DNA of 7,341 bases, taken from the NCBI GenBank assembly GCA_031283025.1, contig JAITCP010000130.1:1-7341 (forward strand). The letters run 5' to 3'. Shown piece after piece: positions 1 through 5,703 of this stretch (its first letter is position 1; each line of letters opens with the position of its first letter). The notes under the pieces are model-generated. The model searched no databases, was not told where the DNA came from, and was given only the letters and a program-made list of their open reading frames with translations. This DNA is from Spirochaetaceae bacterium (lineage in GTDB: Bacteria > Spirochaetota > Spirochaetia > Treponematales > Breznakiellaceae). Both the position numbers and the translations under genes were made by a program.

Positions 1-2
1 GC

Positions 3-164
3 CGTACCGAAATGCAGGCCGTAAAACAGGAAGGAAACGCATGGGTTTATCAGGTACAAATCGAGTGCGCCGATACAGGCCAGCAGGGACACACCGTGCG
101 TATACTTCCCAAGCATGATGCGCTGGTTCATCCCTACCGGACCGGCATGATTAAGTGGGCGTAG
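3..164 (+). CDS. glgP: Alpha-glucan (glycogen) phosphorylase, C-terminal end (partial)
   Basis: Only the last 53 codons are present, reading in frame from base 3 to a TAG at 162-164; the 5' part lies outside the window. The visible peptide contains HTVRILPKHDALVHP and ends in GMIKWA. This fits the conserved tail of bacterial GT35 alpha-glucan phosphorylases of the shorter type, which typically end in a 'YTVRVLPxHPLL..P.ELGLVxWA' pattern. These enzymes use phosphate to cleave alpha-1,4-glucans such as glycogen into glucose-1-phosphate in the cytoplasm, with pyridoxal phosphate as cofactor. The PLP-binding lysine and the active site are not in view, so activity cannot be judged. The family call rests on the tail alone. 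A different glucan-processing enzyme with a similar C-terminal strand is possible but less likely. Confidence 0.68.
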   Translation, partial: RTEMQAVKQEGNAWVYQVQIECADTGQQGHTVRILPKHDALVHPYRTGMIKWA

Positions 165-175
165 GCGGAAAAGGG

Positions 176-208
176 GTGATAACTTTGTTGTGTAACAAGG
201 TTCATCAT
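176..208 (+). repeat. Imperfect hairpin just downstream of the glucan phosphorylase
   Basis: Arms AACTTTGTT (181-189) and AACAAGGTT (194-202) pair around the loop GTGT with one G-U pair. The stem extends outward past a bulged C at 203 (GTGAT with ATCAT, one wobble). It starts 12 bp after the phosphorylase stop codon. It could help end that transcript, but no T-run follows, so it is not a canonical intrinsic terminator. Confidence 0.45.
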
Positions 209-236
209 ACCAACGTGTAAGAGTATTGCGGCCTGA

Positions 237-296
237 CTTCTTCCCGTTTATAGGTTCCGTTGAAAATCATGTCAATGATCCATAAGCGGGAGGAAG
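237..296. repeat. Nested inverted repeat in a convergent intergenic gap
   Basis: The outer arms CTTCTTCCCGTTTAT (237-251) and ATAAGCGGGAGGAAG (282-296) pair over 15 positions, two of them G-U. The 30 bases between them contain a second perfect 5-bp hairpin, ATCAT (266-270) with ATGAT (275-279). It lies between two convergent genes, where a two-way transcription end would be useful, but neither strand has a T-run beside it. A small mobile or repetitive intergenic element is an alternative. The rest of the 165-338 gap shows only a short GC hairpin (GGCG/CGCC, 316-326), followed after four bases by five T residues on the + strand. Confidence 0.5.
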
Positions 297-338
297 GGGT
301 GTCGGCATATTGTTAGGCGAAGCGCCACGATTTTTCAT

Positions 339-965
339 TTACCATATATCATTATTTCTTGTAAGTCTTACTCTTTCATTATTCTGAAACGTCAAAATGA
401 TATTATTTCTACTTATAATAGTTATTTGAACATTTACTATATCGGGCGGATCTATAATAATGTCGTTCATTGCTGAATCAAGTATTAATGTAAGGATATT
501 CCCGTTTAGCTTCCAGGTTCCCCAAATGCCCATATCTGTTTCTTTATAACCTTCCCGATAAGAATGATCAGGGCCAAAAAAGTAATATTGTCTGCTGTCA
601 TTTTCATCATCCCATCTGCCTAAAACAACAGGCGCGTCCGGAGGCAGGTTATTTGACAAGTAACCGCCAAAAACCCATGAATACCTAATATATGAACCTT
701 CAAAATCCTTAAAATATTCCGTTTTATACCAATAATCGGTGATTCCATCAATTGTTACCCGCATATTGCTTCTTTCATAAACCACTATCCTTTCTCCATG
801 CAAATAACTTCCTATTCTGGTACTGTTAAGAGAAGGTTCTAAACGTATTCTTAATCCTTCAATAGAATTAACATACATTACTTTGGGGAATTCATTATCC
901 TGGGAAAATAATGGCAAACTATTTAGTAATAGAACCAGAAGAAATGATGTTTTAAATAATTTCAT
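339..965 (-). CDS. Secreted SH3-domain protein of unknown function
   Basis: The product is 208 residues. Residues 1-21 form a signal peptide (basic MKLFK, a leucine-rich core, likely cleavage after LFS), with no lipobox cysteine, so export to the periplasm or outside is expected. Residues about 28-107 look like a bacterial SH3 domain (VNSIEGLRIRLEPSLNSTRIGSYLHG and later YSWVFGGYL). Residues about 113-205 form a beta-rich domain with two G-x-W strands (LGRWDDE, GIWGTWKLNG) spaced as in small lipocalin-like barrels. The start is the ATG at 963-965, because AGAGGAG (973-979) lies 7 bases upstream of it. An in-frame TTG at 969-971 is too close to that site. The gene is much richer in A+T than its neighbours. 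SH3 domains of this type often bind cell wall or protein ligands; no specific function can be given. Confidence 0.8.
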   Translation of the reverse strand: MKLFKTSFLLVLLLNSLPLFSQDNEFPKVMYVNSIEGLRIRLEPSLNSTRIGSYLHGERIVVYERSNMRVTIDGITDYWYKTEYFKDFEGSYIRYSWVFGGYLSNNLPPDAPVVLGRWDDENDSRQYYFFGPDHSYREGYKETDMGIWGTWKLNGNILTLILDSAMNDIIIDPPDIVNVQITIISRNNIILTFQNNERVRLTRNNDIW

Positions 966-972
966 TTGCAAT

Positions 973-979
973 CTCCTCT
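973..979 (-). promoter_or_regulatory. Ribosome binding site that decides the start of the SH3-domain gene
   Basis: On the minus strand AGAGGAG lies 7 bases before the ATG at 963-965 and about 1 base before the in-frame TTG at 969-971. Normal spacing therefore selects the ATG. Confidence 0.7.
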
Positions 980-1001
980 GTAATCAATAACTTCAGCGGT
1001 A

Positions 1002-1031
1002 AATCTCTAAAAACAGCAGTTTTTAGAGATT
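1002..1031. repeat. Perfect 12-bp palindromic hairpin between the GH2 and SH3-protein genes
   Basis: The arms AATCTCTAAAAA (1002-1013) and TTTTTAGAGATT (1020-1031) are exact reverse complements around the 6-base loop CAGCAG. It sits 15 bp beyond the stop codon of the upstream minus-strand GH2 gene. Five T residues lie inside the 3' arm in either direction, so it could work as a terminator separating the two minus-strand genes. The U-rich tail outside the stem is short, so termination is an inference. Confidence 0.55.
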
Positions 1032-1046
1032 CCCTCTATTTTAATA

Positions 1047-2933
1047 CTAACAATTAGTTCTGTCGAGGTACCGCATTGCCTCATAAAATTTTTGCATAAC
1101 ATAAAAGGCGGCTTTTCTTTTCTTCCGCTCCGCGTCAATAAGCCCTTTGCGGTTAAAGCCTTCCTGATAGCGGTTAAGCCGCCGGGGGCAACGAAAATCG
1201 TACAGTATCCACGGGCTTATTCCGGCAATGTAGGGGCACTTTTTGAAAACTTCCGTCTGTTTTTCATAAAGCTGTTTTTGGTGATCTTCAGTCCAAAGTT
1301 GATCTTTGCTTCCCCGCTGGCCAGACCGGGCATCGCCGCCGAATTCGCAGATAAGTACCGGCTTTTCCGGTTTTGAATTGGCAAGCAGCCGGGGCAATTT
1401 TTCAAAGTCCGGATCATACCAGCCGTAATATTCGTTAATTCCAATCACGTCAAGAAAATCCCCCAGGCGATCCTGGATGAGGAGCTTCTCATGGTTGACA
1501 AGGCAGGCTGCCGATACAAGCCGGGAATCGTCCAGGGTTTTTGCCTTTTGTACCAGTCCGGACATAAAGGCAAGCCGGGAATCCGTATCGGCATTTTCAT
1601 TGCCGACAGACCAGATAATAACGCTGGCACGGTTGCGATCCCTCAGCAGCAGCTCACTTAGCTGATTTTCTGCGTCTGTATAAACAGCGGGATTGTCAAA
1701 AGCAACAGTCCAGTAAACGGGAACTTCTTCCCAGAGCAGCACCCCCTCTTCATCGGCAATCCGGGCAAAACGCCTGTCATGGGGATAGTGGGCAAGCCGC
1801 AGATAAGAGCCGTTCATCTCTTTTAAGTCCCGGATTGTTTCCCGGATTGTTTCCGCCGTAGTTGTCTTCCCCAGCGAAAAATGATCCTCGTGGACGCAAA
1901 CGCCCCGCAGAAAAACCTTTTTGCCGTTAAGAAAAATTTCTTGCCCCTTGGCTTTTATTTCCCGGAAACCAATACGGTCCATTACCATGTCGGCAATGCC
2001 TCCTGCCGTGCCGTCAAAACCGCCTGCACTGAATGAAATGGAAACATCGTAGAGTTTTGGGTTTTCGGGGCTCCAGAGCTCAGGGCGGGCGGAGATTGCC
2101 GCCGTCCCCTTTCCGTCCTTAACGGCAATTTTCTGCTTTACGGAAAGGCCGGGAATTTCCAGAAGCGCTGTGCCGTTTACGTTACCGCCGGCGTTAACAC
2201 CACCGGCAGTAATGTCGCCGGAATTAACACCGCCGGTATCTGCGATTTCGATGTCTGCTAAAATTGTTGAAAAATTGCCGTCCGGCGCAAGGCGCACAAA
2301 CCAGTCTTTGATAAAAACCGGCGGAAGGCGGACAAGGTAAACATCCCGGTAAATGCCGCCGTAATTGAACCAGTCGGTATTATCCGCGGGGATTCTCAGG
2401 GGGCTGCGCCGGGCATCGGTTACTGCCACAATTCGGTTGTCGGTTTTCACTATGGCGCTTATGTCGGCGTTAAAAGGAGTAGACGCGCCGTCATGGGTTC
2501 CGATAATCTTTCCGTTGAGGAAGACAGAAGTTCTGTATGCAGCGCCTTCAAAAACAAGCAGCAGCCGTTCGTCCTTTGTTTTTGGAAAATAACGGAAAGT
2601 TCGGGTATAAACGCCGGAACCTTCAAAATAAAGCAGTTCCGGTTTTGCCAGATTCCATGACGAGGGAACGGTAATCCGCTCCCAGCCCTCCCAGTCATAG
2701 TCAAGGGGAAGCTCGTTTCCCGACGCGTCAAAGCGTTCATCCCTGTACCAATGATTGCGGCGGCAGGTGTCGTAAAGGTCAGGCGCAAAATTCCACCTGC
2801 CGTTGAGGGATTCCGTTTCACGGCCTGTAATGTTTACAAGAGAGGAAGCGTCAAGCCGGGCCTCCAGGTATTCGCTTTCATAACCTGTAGAGTGAATGCC
2901 TGCCTGGAAATTCCCAGCTTTTTCGTTTTTCAT
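1047..2933 (-). CDS. Glycoside hydrolase family 2 enzyme, beta-glucuronidase type
   Basis: The product is 628 residues with no signal peptide, so it is cytoplasmic and acts on imported glycosides. An N-terminal jelly-roll sugar-binding domain (about 40-205, LNGRWNFAPD) is followed by an Ig-like domain (about 206-325) and a TIM barrel (about 326-620). The family acid/base is E446 (WSVGNEN; most relatives have NEP) and the nucleophile E530 (ICEFGGD). IGINEYYGWY (497-506) and N594-R595-K596 match the loop and the N-x-K motif that recognise the carboxylate in E. coli GusA (603 residues). Glucuronides are thus the likeliest substrate; galacturonides or beta-galactosides remain possible. A Gly/Asn/Thr-rich repeat insert lies at about 233-254. 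The start is set by AGGAGG (2940-2945), 6 bases upstream. It is transcribed divergently from manC. The family is secure, the substrate is not. Confidence 0.88.
   Translation of the reverse strand: MKNEKAGNFQAGIHSTGYESEYLEARLDASSLVNITGRETESLNGRWNFAPDLYDTCRRNHWYRDERFDASGNELPLDYDWEGWERITVPSSWNLAKPELLYFEGSGVYTRTFRYFPKTKDERLLLVFEGAAYRTSVFLNGKIIGTHDGASTPFNADISAIVKTDNRIVAVTDARRSPLRIPADNTDWFNYGGIYRDVYLVRLPPVFIKDWFVRLAPDGNFSTILADIEIADTGGVNSGDITAGGVNAGGNVNGTALLEIPGLSVKQKIAVKDGKGTAAISARPELWSPENPKLYDVSISFSAGGFDGTAGGIADMVMDRIGFREIKAKGQEIFLNGKKVFLRGVCVHEDHFSLGKTTTAETIRETIRDLKEMNGSYLRLAHYPHDRRFARIADEEGVLLWEEVPVYWTVAFDNPAVYTDAENQLSELLLRDRNRASVIIWSVGNENADTDSRLAFMSGLVQKAKTLDDSRLVSAACLVNHEKLLIQDRLGDFLDVIGINEYYGWYDPDFEKLPRLLANSKPEKPVLICEFGGDARSGQRGSKDQLWTEDHQKQLYEKQTEVFKKCPYIAGISPWILYDFRCPRRLNRYQEGFNRKGLIDAERKKRKAAFYVMQKFYEAMRYLDRTNC
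2187..2246. repeat. Two degenerate 30-bp tandem units inside the GH2 gene
   Basis: Units at 2187-2216 and 2217-2246 begin GCCGGCGTTAACACCACCGG and GCCGGAATTAACACCGCCGG, identical at 17 of the first 20 positions and then diverging. Read in the gene they give the repeated peptide GGVN(S/A)G at residues about 234-249. Thirty bp keeps the reading frame, so this looks like an in-frame slippage duplication in a surface loop of the Ig-like domain. Confidence 0.55.
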
Positions 2934-2939
2934 TGAATA

Positions 2940-2990
2940 CCTCCTGAATTATTCAGAAAAAAGTATAACATGGGGTTCATGACAATAAAA
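2940..2990 (-). promoter_or_regulatory. Probable promoter, palindrome and RBS of the GH2 gene
   Basis: On the minus strand a -10 box TATACT (2962-2967) is preceded at 17 bp by TTTTAT (2985-2990), a weak -35. The expected transcript start is near 2955. The perfect palindrome CTGAAT-T-ATTCAG (2944-2956) sits over that start and runs into the Shine-Dalgarno AGGAGG (2940-2945), which makes it a candidate operator or leader hairpin. The -10 and RBS are seen directly; the operator role is inferred. Confidence 0.45.
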
Positions 2991-3039
2991 GGTTTCCAAA
3001 AACTATATTCATGCCCCATGCCCTAGCCCACACTCCAAA

Positions 3040-3052
3040 TATACTGTATACT
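3040..3052 (+). promoter_or_regulatory. Tandem TATACT -10 boxes just before manC
   Basis: Two copies of TATACT (3040-3045 and 3047-3052), separated by one G, lie 9 bases before the manC ATG at 3062. The second would place the transcript start near 3059, leaving almost no leader, and no Shine-Dalgarno motif is visible. No good -35 box is seen at 16-18 bp upstream, which keeps confidence low. Confidence 0.4.
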
Positions 3053-3061
3053 ATTGTAACC

Positions 3062-4228
3062 ATGTTTAACGACTGTATAATCATGGCGGGAGGGGCCGGT
3101 ACAAGGCTATGGCCGGTCAGCAGCAACCGCATTCCCAAGCAATTCCTTCCTATGCCCTCTCCAAGCACGGAGCCGGAGGCCGTTGCTCCGGGCAGTTTTT
3201 TTAATGCCGCCGTTGAGCGGGCTTTGGCGGTTATAGACCAAAATGGTGATGGCAGAATACTGATCGTTTCTGGCCGGAACCACATGGCCCCAATCATAGA
3301 AGCCTGCCAAAAATACTCTGCCAATGAATTAAGCCGCATGGTTTTAATTCCCGAACCGGAAGCAAAAAATACCGCCCCGGCCATTGCCTGCGCGGTAAAT
3401 TATATCGATTGGATGAGCGGGGAAGAACGGAAAGTGCTGGTGCTTACCAGCGATCACATCATTACGCCCACCGATCGCTTTATAAAAGACATTGCTGCGG
3501 CAGAGGCATTTGCCCAGGCGGACAAGCTGGCGGTGCTTGGGATTAAACCTCTGGGGCCGGAAACGGGTTACGGCTACATTGAAGCGGGCCAGGTAATTTC
3601 TCAAGCAAAGGAAATACCCGAAGTTTTTAGGGTGTTGTCCTTCCATGAGAAACCCGGCAGGGAAAAAGCGGAAGAATTTCTGGCGGCGGGGAACTTTTTC
3701 TGGAACTCCGGAATGTTTGCGTTCTCTTCCAAATTTATTCTTGACGAATACCGCCGCAGCGCTCCGCAACTGATACGCCCCTTTGACAGGCTCCGCGCGC
3801 CGGGAGAAACTTCTTTCAAAACCGAAGGAGGATTGCGTATACTTTGGGACTGGTTGAATTTGGATGCAGCCTATAACGAAACGGAAGCCATCTCCTTTGA
3901 CTACGCGATTGCGGAGAAAAGCTCCCATACCATTATGGTAAACGCGGGATTTAACTGGCGAGACGTTGGAAGCTGGGATGAATACGCCCTTCTGGCAGGC
4001 AGTAACGGAGCCGGCAACGGTGAAGTATACCAAATCAACGCAAAGAATTGTTTTGTAGATTCGGATATACCCGTGGCTCTTATAGGAACGGAAGGCCTAA
4101 TCATCGCCGTCCGATCGGGAAAGAACGGAAGGCCGGGAAGCGTGCTGGTTGCCAAAAAGGGGGAAACACAGCACGTTCGGGATATTGTTGCGCAAATCAA
4201 GGCACAGGGCCGCAATGAATTGTTATAA
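3062..4228 (+). CDS. manC: Mannose-1-phosphate guanylyltransferase
   Basis: The 388-residue product forms GDP-mannose from mannose-1-phosphate and GTP in the cytoplasm, feeding mannose- and fucose-containing surface glycans. The N-terminal pyrophosphorylase signature is clear: GGAGTRLWPVSSNRIPKQFL (10-29). Other family motifs are TSDH (129-132), TGYGYIEAG (168-176), FHEKPG (194-199), WNSGMFAF (214-221), DYAIAEK (280-286) and WRDVGSWDEY (299-308). The length fits the monofunctional form; the C-terminal cupin phosphomannose isomerase domain of the ~470-residue fused type is absent. The start chosen is ATG 3062, because family members begin just before the CIIMAGG strand. An in-frame ATG at 3011 would add 17 residues unlike the family and would put the -10 boxes inside the gene. 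No phosphomannomutase or isomerase gene is nearby. Related nucleotidyltransferases are excluded by the combined motifs. Confidence 0.9.
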   Translation: MFNDCIIMAGGAGTRLWPVSSNRIPKQFLPMPSPSTEPEAVAPGSFFNAAVERALAVIDQNGDGRILIVSGRNHMAPIIEACQKYSANELSRMVLIPEPEAKNTAPAIACAVNYIDWMSGEERKVLVLTSDHIITPTDRFIKDIAAAEAFAQADKLAVLGIKPLGPETGYGYIEAGQVISQAKEIPEVFRVLSFHEKPGREKAEEFLAAGNFFWNSGMFAFSSKFILDEYRRSAPQLIRPFDRLRAPGETSFKTEGGLRILWDWLNLDAAYNETEAISFDYAIAEKSSHTIMVNAGFNWRDVGSWDEYALLAGSNGAGNGEVYQINAKNCFVDSDIPVALIGTEGLIIAVRSGKNGRPGSVLVAKKGETQHVRDIVAQIKAQGRNELL

Positions 4229-4230
4229 TA

Positions 4231-4267
4231 GACTTGTTCAAGAACCCGGTTGGTTCTTGAACAAGTT
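4231..4267 (+). repeat. Hairpin A after manC
   Basis: Arms ACTTGTTCAAGAACC (4232-4246) and GGTTCTTGAACAAGT (4252-4266) form a perfect 15-bp stem around CGGTT, plus an outer G-U pair. It begins 2 bases after the manC stop codon. No T-run follows, so it may stabilise the 3' end rather than terminate transcription by itself. Confidence 0.6.
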
Positions 4268-4269
4268 AA

Positions 4270-4296
4270 GCAAAATACTGCGTATTTTGCAGTTTT
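4270..4296 (+). terminator. Hairpin B, likely intrinsic terminator of manC
   Basis: GCAAAATAC (4270-4278) and GTATTTTGC (4282-4290) form a perfect 9-bp stem around TGC, followed by AGTTTT (4291-4296). Of the three hairpins in this gap it is the nearest to a stem plus U-tail terminator. The stem is A/T-rich and the tail short, so it may be leaky. Confidence 0.5.
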
Positions 4297-4303
4297 AATA
4301 GGA

Positions 4304-4335
4304 AGTTGTTTAAAAACTGAAGTTTTTGAACAACT
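4304..4335 (+). repeat. Hairpin C upstream of ackA
   Basis: Arms AGTTGTTTAAAAACT (4304-4318) and AGTTTTTGAACAACT (4321-4335) pair at all 15 positions with one G-U. The arms are nearly touching, so the innermost pairs form the loop. Its arms resemble those of hairpin A (TTGTTTAAAAAC against TTGTTCAAGAAC), so the two are probably one repeat family. It ends 30 bp before the ackA start, within the region where an ackA promoter or leader would lie. Confidence 0.55.
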
Positions 4336-4365
4336 CTAATATCAAATTAAGAGAGGGATGGAAAC

Positions 4366-5703
4366 ATGGTCATTTTAACGTTAAACTGCGGATCATCATC
4401 CGCCAAGTATCAGCTTTTCGATTGGGATGCACAGGATGTACTGGCCGTAGGAATTGTAGAAAAGGTGACGGTGGGCGGATCATTTATCACGCACAAGGTC
4501 AAGGGCAAAGAGGAGATCGTCCTTAACCACAATTGTCCCACCCATGTGGATGCGGTTGATCTTATCATCAAGACGCTTACGGACAAGGAAACGGGCTGCA
4601 TTACCGATATGTCAGTAATCGGCGCGGTGGGCCACCGGGTAGTCCATGGGGGGAACAAATTCATCAAAAGCGTGATCGTGGACGATGCGGCCATGGCGGC
4701 CTTTAATGAAATGAAGGACATGAGCCCCCTCCACAATCCCGCCAACATCATGGGAATAGAGGCGGCCAGAAAGGTGCTGCCCAACGTTCCCCACTGCGCG
4801 ACTATGGACACCGCATGGCATCAGACCATGCCGCCCGAATCGTTCCTCTATGCGGTGCCCTATGAGTGGTATGAAAAGTATTCCGTCCGCCGTTATGGCT
4901 TCCACGGCACAAGTTTTCTTTATACCGCCAAACGGGCGGCGGTGCTGCTGGGCAAGGACCCCTTTAAGACAAACCTGATCATCTGCCATTTGGGGAACGG
5001 CGCTTCAGTGAATGCGGTAAAGGACGGCTGTTCTTTTGATACAAGCATGGGAATCACTCCGCTGGAAGGGCTTGTCATGGGTTCCCGGTCCGGCGATATT
5101 GATCCGGCTCTGCCTTTCTATGTGATGCGGAAAACCGGCATGGACGCGGCGGAGATAGAAAACGCCCTGAACAAAAAGAGCGGCCTTTTGGGAATTACCG
5201 GAAAATACACAGACCGCCGGGACATTCAAAAGGCCAAACTGGACGGCGACAAAATGGCCCTCCTGGCTCAGGAAATTGAAGCCCACCGGGTAAAAAAGTA
5301 TATCGGCGCATACCAGGCGGTACTGGGCCGGGTAGATGCCCTGGTCTTTACCGCCGGAGTTGGGGAATTTGCCTTTTTTATGCGGGAAAAAATTCTTCCC
5401 GGCCTTGAGGGAATCGGCATTGCCTACGATCCAAAGAAAAACGAAATGTCCCACACCCGGAACACGGAAACAATTATCAGCAAGCCGGAATCAAAGATAC
5501 CCATTTACATCATCCCCACCGATGAAGAATTGGTAATGACGGAAGATGCCCATGCCCTGATGGAGGGAAGTTACGACATCCACACAAGGTTCATATATTC
5601 GTTTCAGAAGAAGGATTATGTAAACAAGGGCAGGGCAGAAAGCTTGAAGGGCGAGTTGGAAAAATGCCCGGAATTGAAAGAAATCATAGCAACGCCCCAA
5701 TAA
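4366..5703 (+). CDS. ackA: Acetate kinase
   Basis: This cytoplasmic enzyme interconverts acetyl phosphate + ADP and acetate + ATP, the energy-yielding last step of acetate fermentation. Residue numbers run almost level with the well-studied Methanosarcina thermophila enzyme: N7 (LNCGSSSAK), R91 (GHRVVHGG), H123 (PLHNP), D148 (MDTAWHQTMP), H180 (RRYGFHGT), H208 (ICHLGNGAS), R241 (GSRSGDIDP), D283/R285 (YTDRRD) and E387 (PTDEEL). The catalytic set is complete. The usual GxGEN nucleotide loop reads GVGEF (331-335). At 445 residues it is longer than the common ~400, with an extra tail after about 400. The start is ATG 4366, with GAGAGGG (4351-4357) 8 bases upstream. The partner phosphotransacetylase (pta) is not in the window. 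The 3' end overlaps the next kinase gene by 40 bp. Confidence 0.95.
   Translation: MVILTLNCGSSSAKYQLFDWDAQDVLAVGIVEKVTVGGSFITHKVKGKEEIVLNHNCPTHVDAVDLIIKTLTDKETGCITDMSVIGAVGHRVVHGGNKFIKSVIVDDAAMAAFNEMKDMSPLHNPANIMGIEAARKVLPNVPHCATMDTAWHQTMPPESFLYAVPYEWYEKYSVRRYGFHGTSFLYTAKRAAVLLGKDPFKTNLIICHLGNGASVNAVKDGCSFDTSMGITPLEGLVMGSRSGDIDPALPFYVMRKTGMDAAEIENALNKKSGLLGITGKYTDRRDIQKAKLDGDKMALLAQEIEAHRVKKYIGAYQAVLGRVDALVFTAGVGEFAFFMREKILPGLEGIGIAYDPKKNEMSHTRNTETIISKPESKIPIYIIPTDEELVMTEDAHALMEGSYDIHTRFIYSFQKKDYVNKGRAESLKGELEKCPELKEIIATPQ

Noticed and set aside
181..202. Canonical intrinsic terminator for the glucan phosphorylase
   Set aside because: The hairpin is real but no T-run follows, so it is kept only as a hairpin.
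969..971. TTG start for the SH3-domain gene
   Set aside because: It lies about 1 base from AGGAG, whereas the ATG at 963-965 has 7-base spacing and gives a standard signal peptide start.
2459..2821. 120-codon frame within the GH2 gene on the same strand, another phase
   Set aside because: It overlaps conserved N-terminal domain sequence of the GH2 enzyme and shows no protein-like features. It is not a frameshift, since the main frame is continuous and motif-complete.
3011..3061. Upstream in-frame ATG extending manC by 17 residues
   Set aside because: The added residues do not resemble the family N-terminus, no ribosome site precedes it at useful distance, and the extension covers the -10-like boxes.
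3344..4033. 229-codon open frame antisense to manC
   Set aside because: It lies wholly inside manC, whose motifs are unmistakable, and its translation is rich in R, F and G with no recognisable domain; it is a shadow frame.
4231..4335. CRISPR array
   Set aside because: The repeats are palindromic stems of different length without regular spacers, and no cas genes are near.
4337..4342. TAATAT as a -10 box for ackA
   Set aside because: It matches the consensus at only four positions and would place the transcript start at the ribosome site; too weak to list as a promoter.
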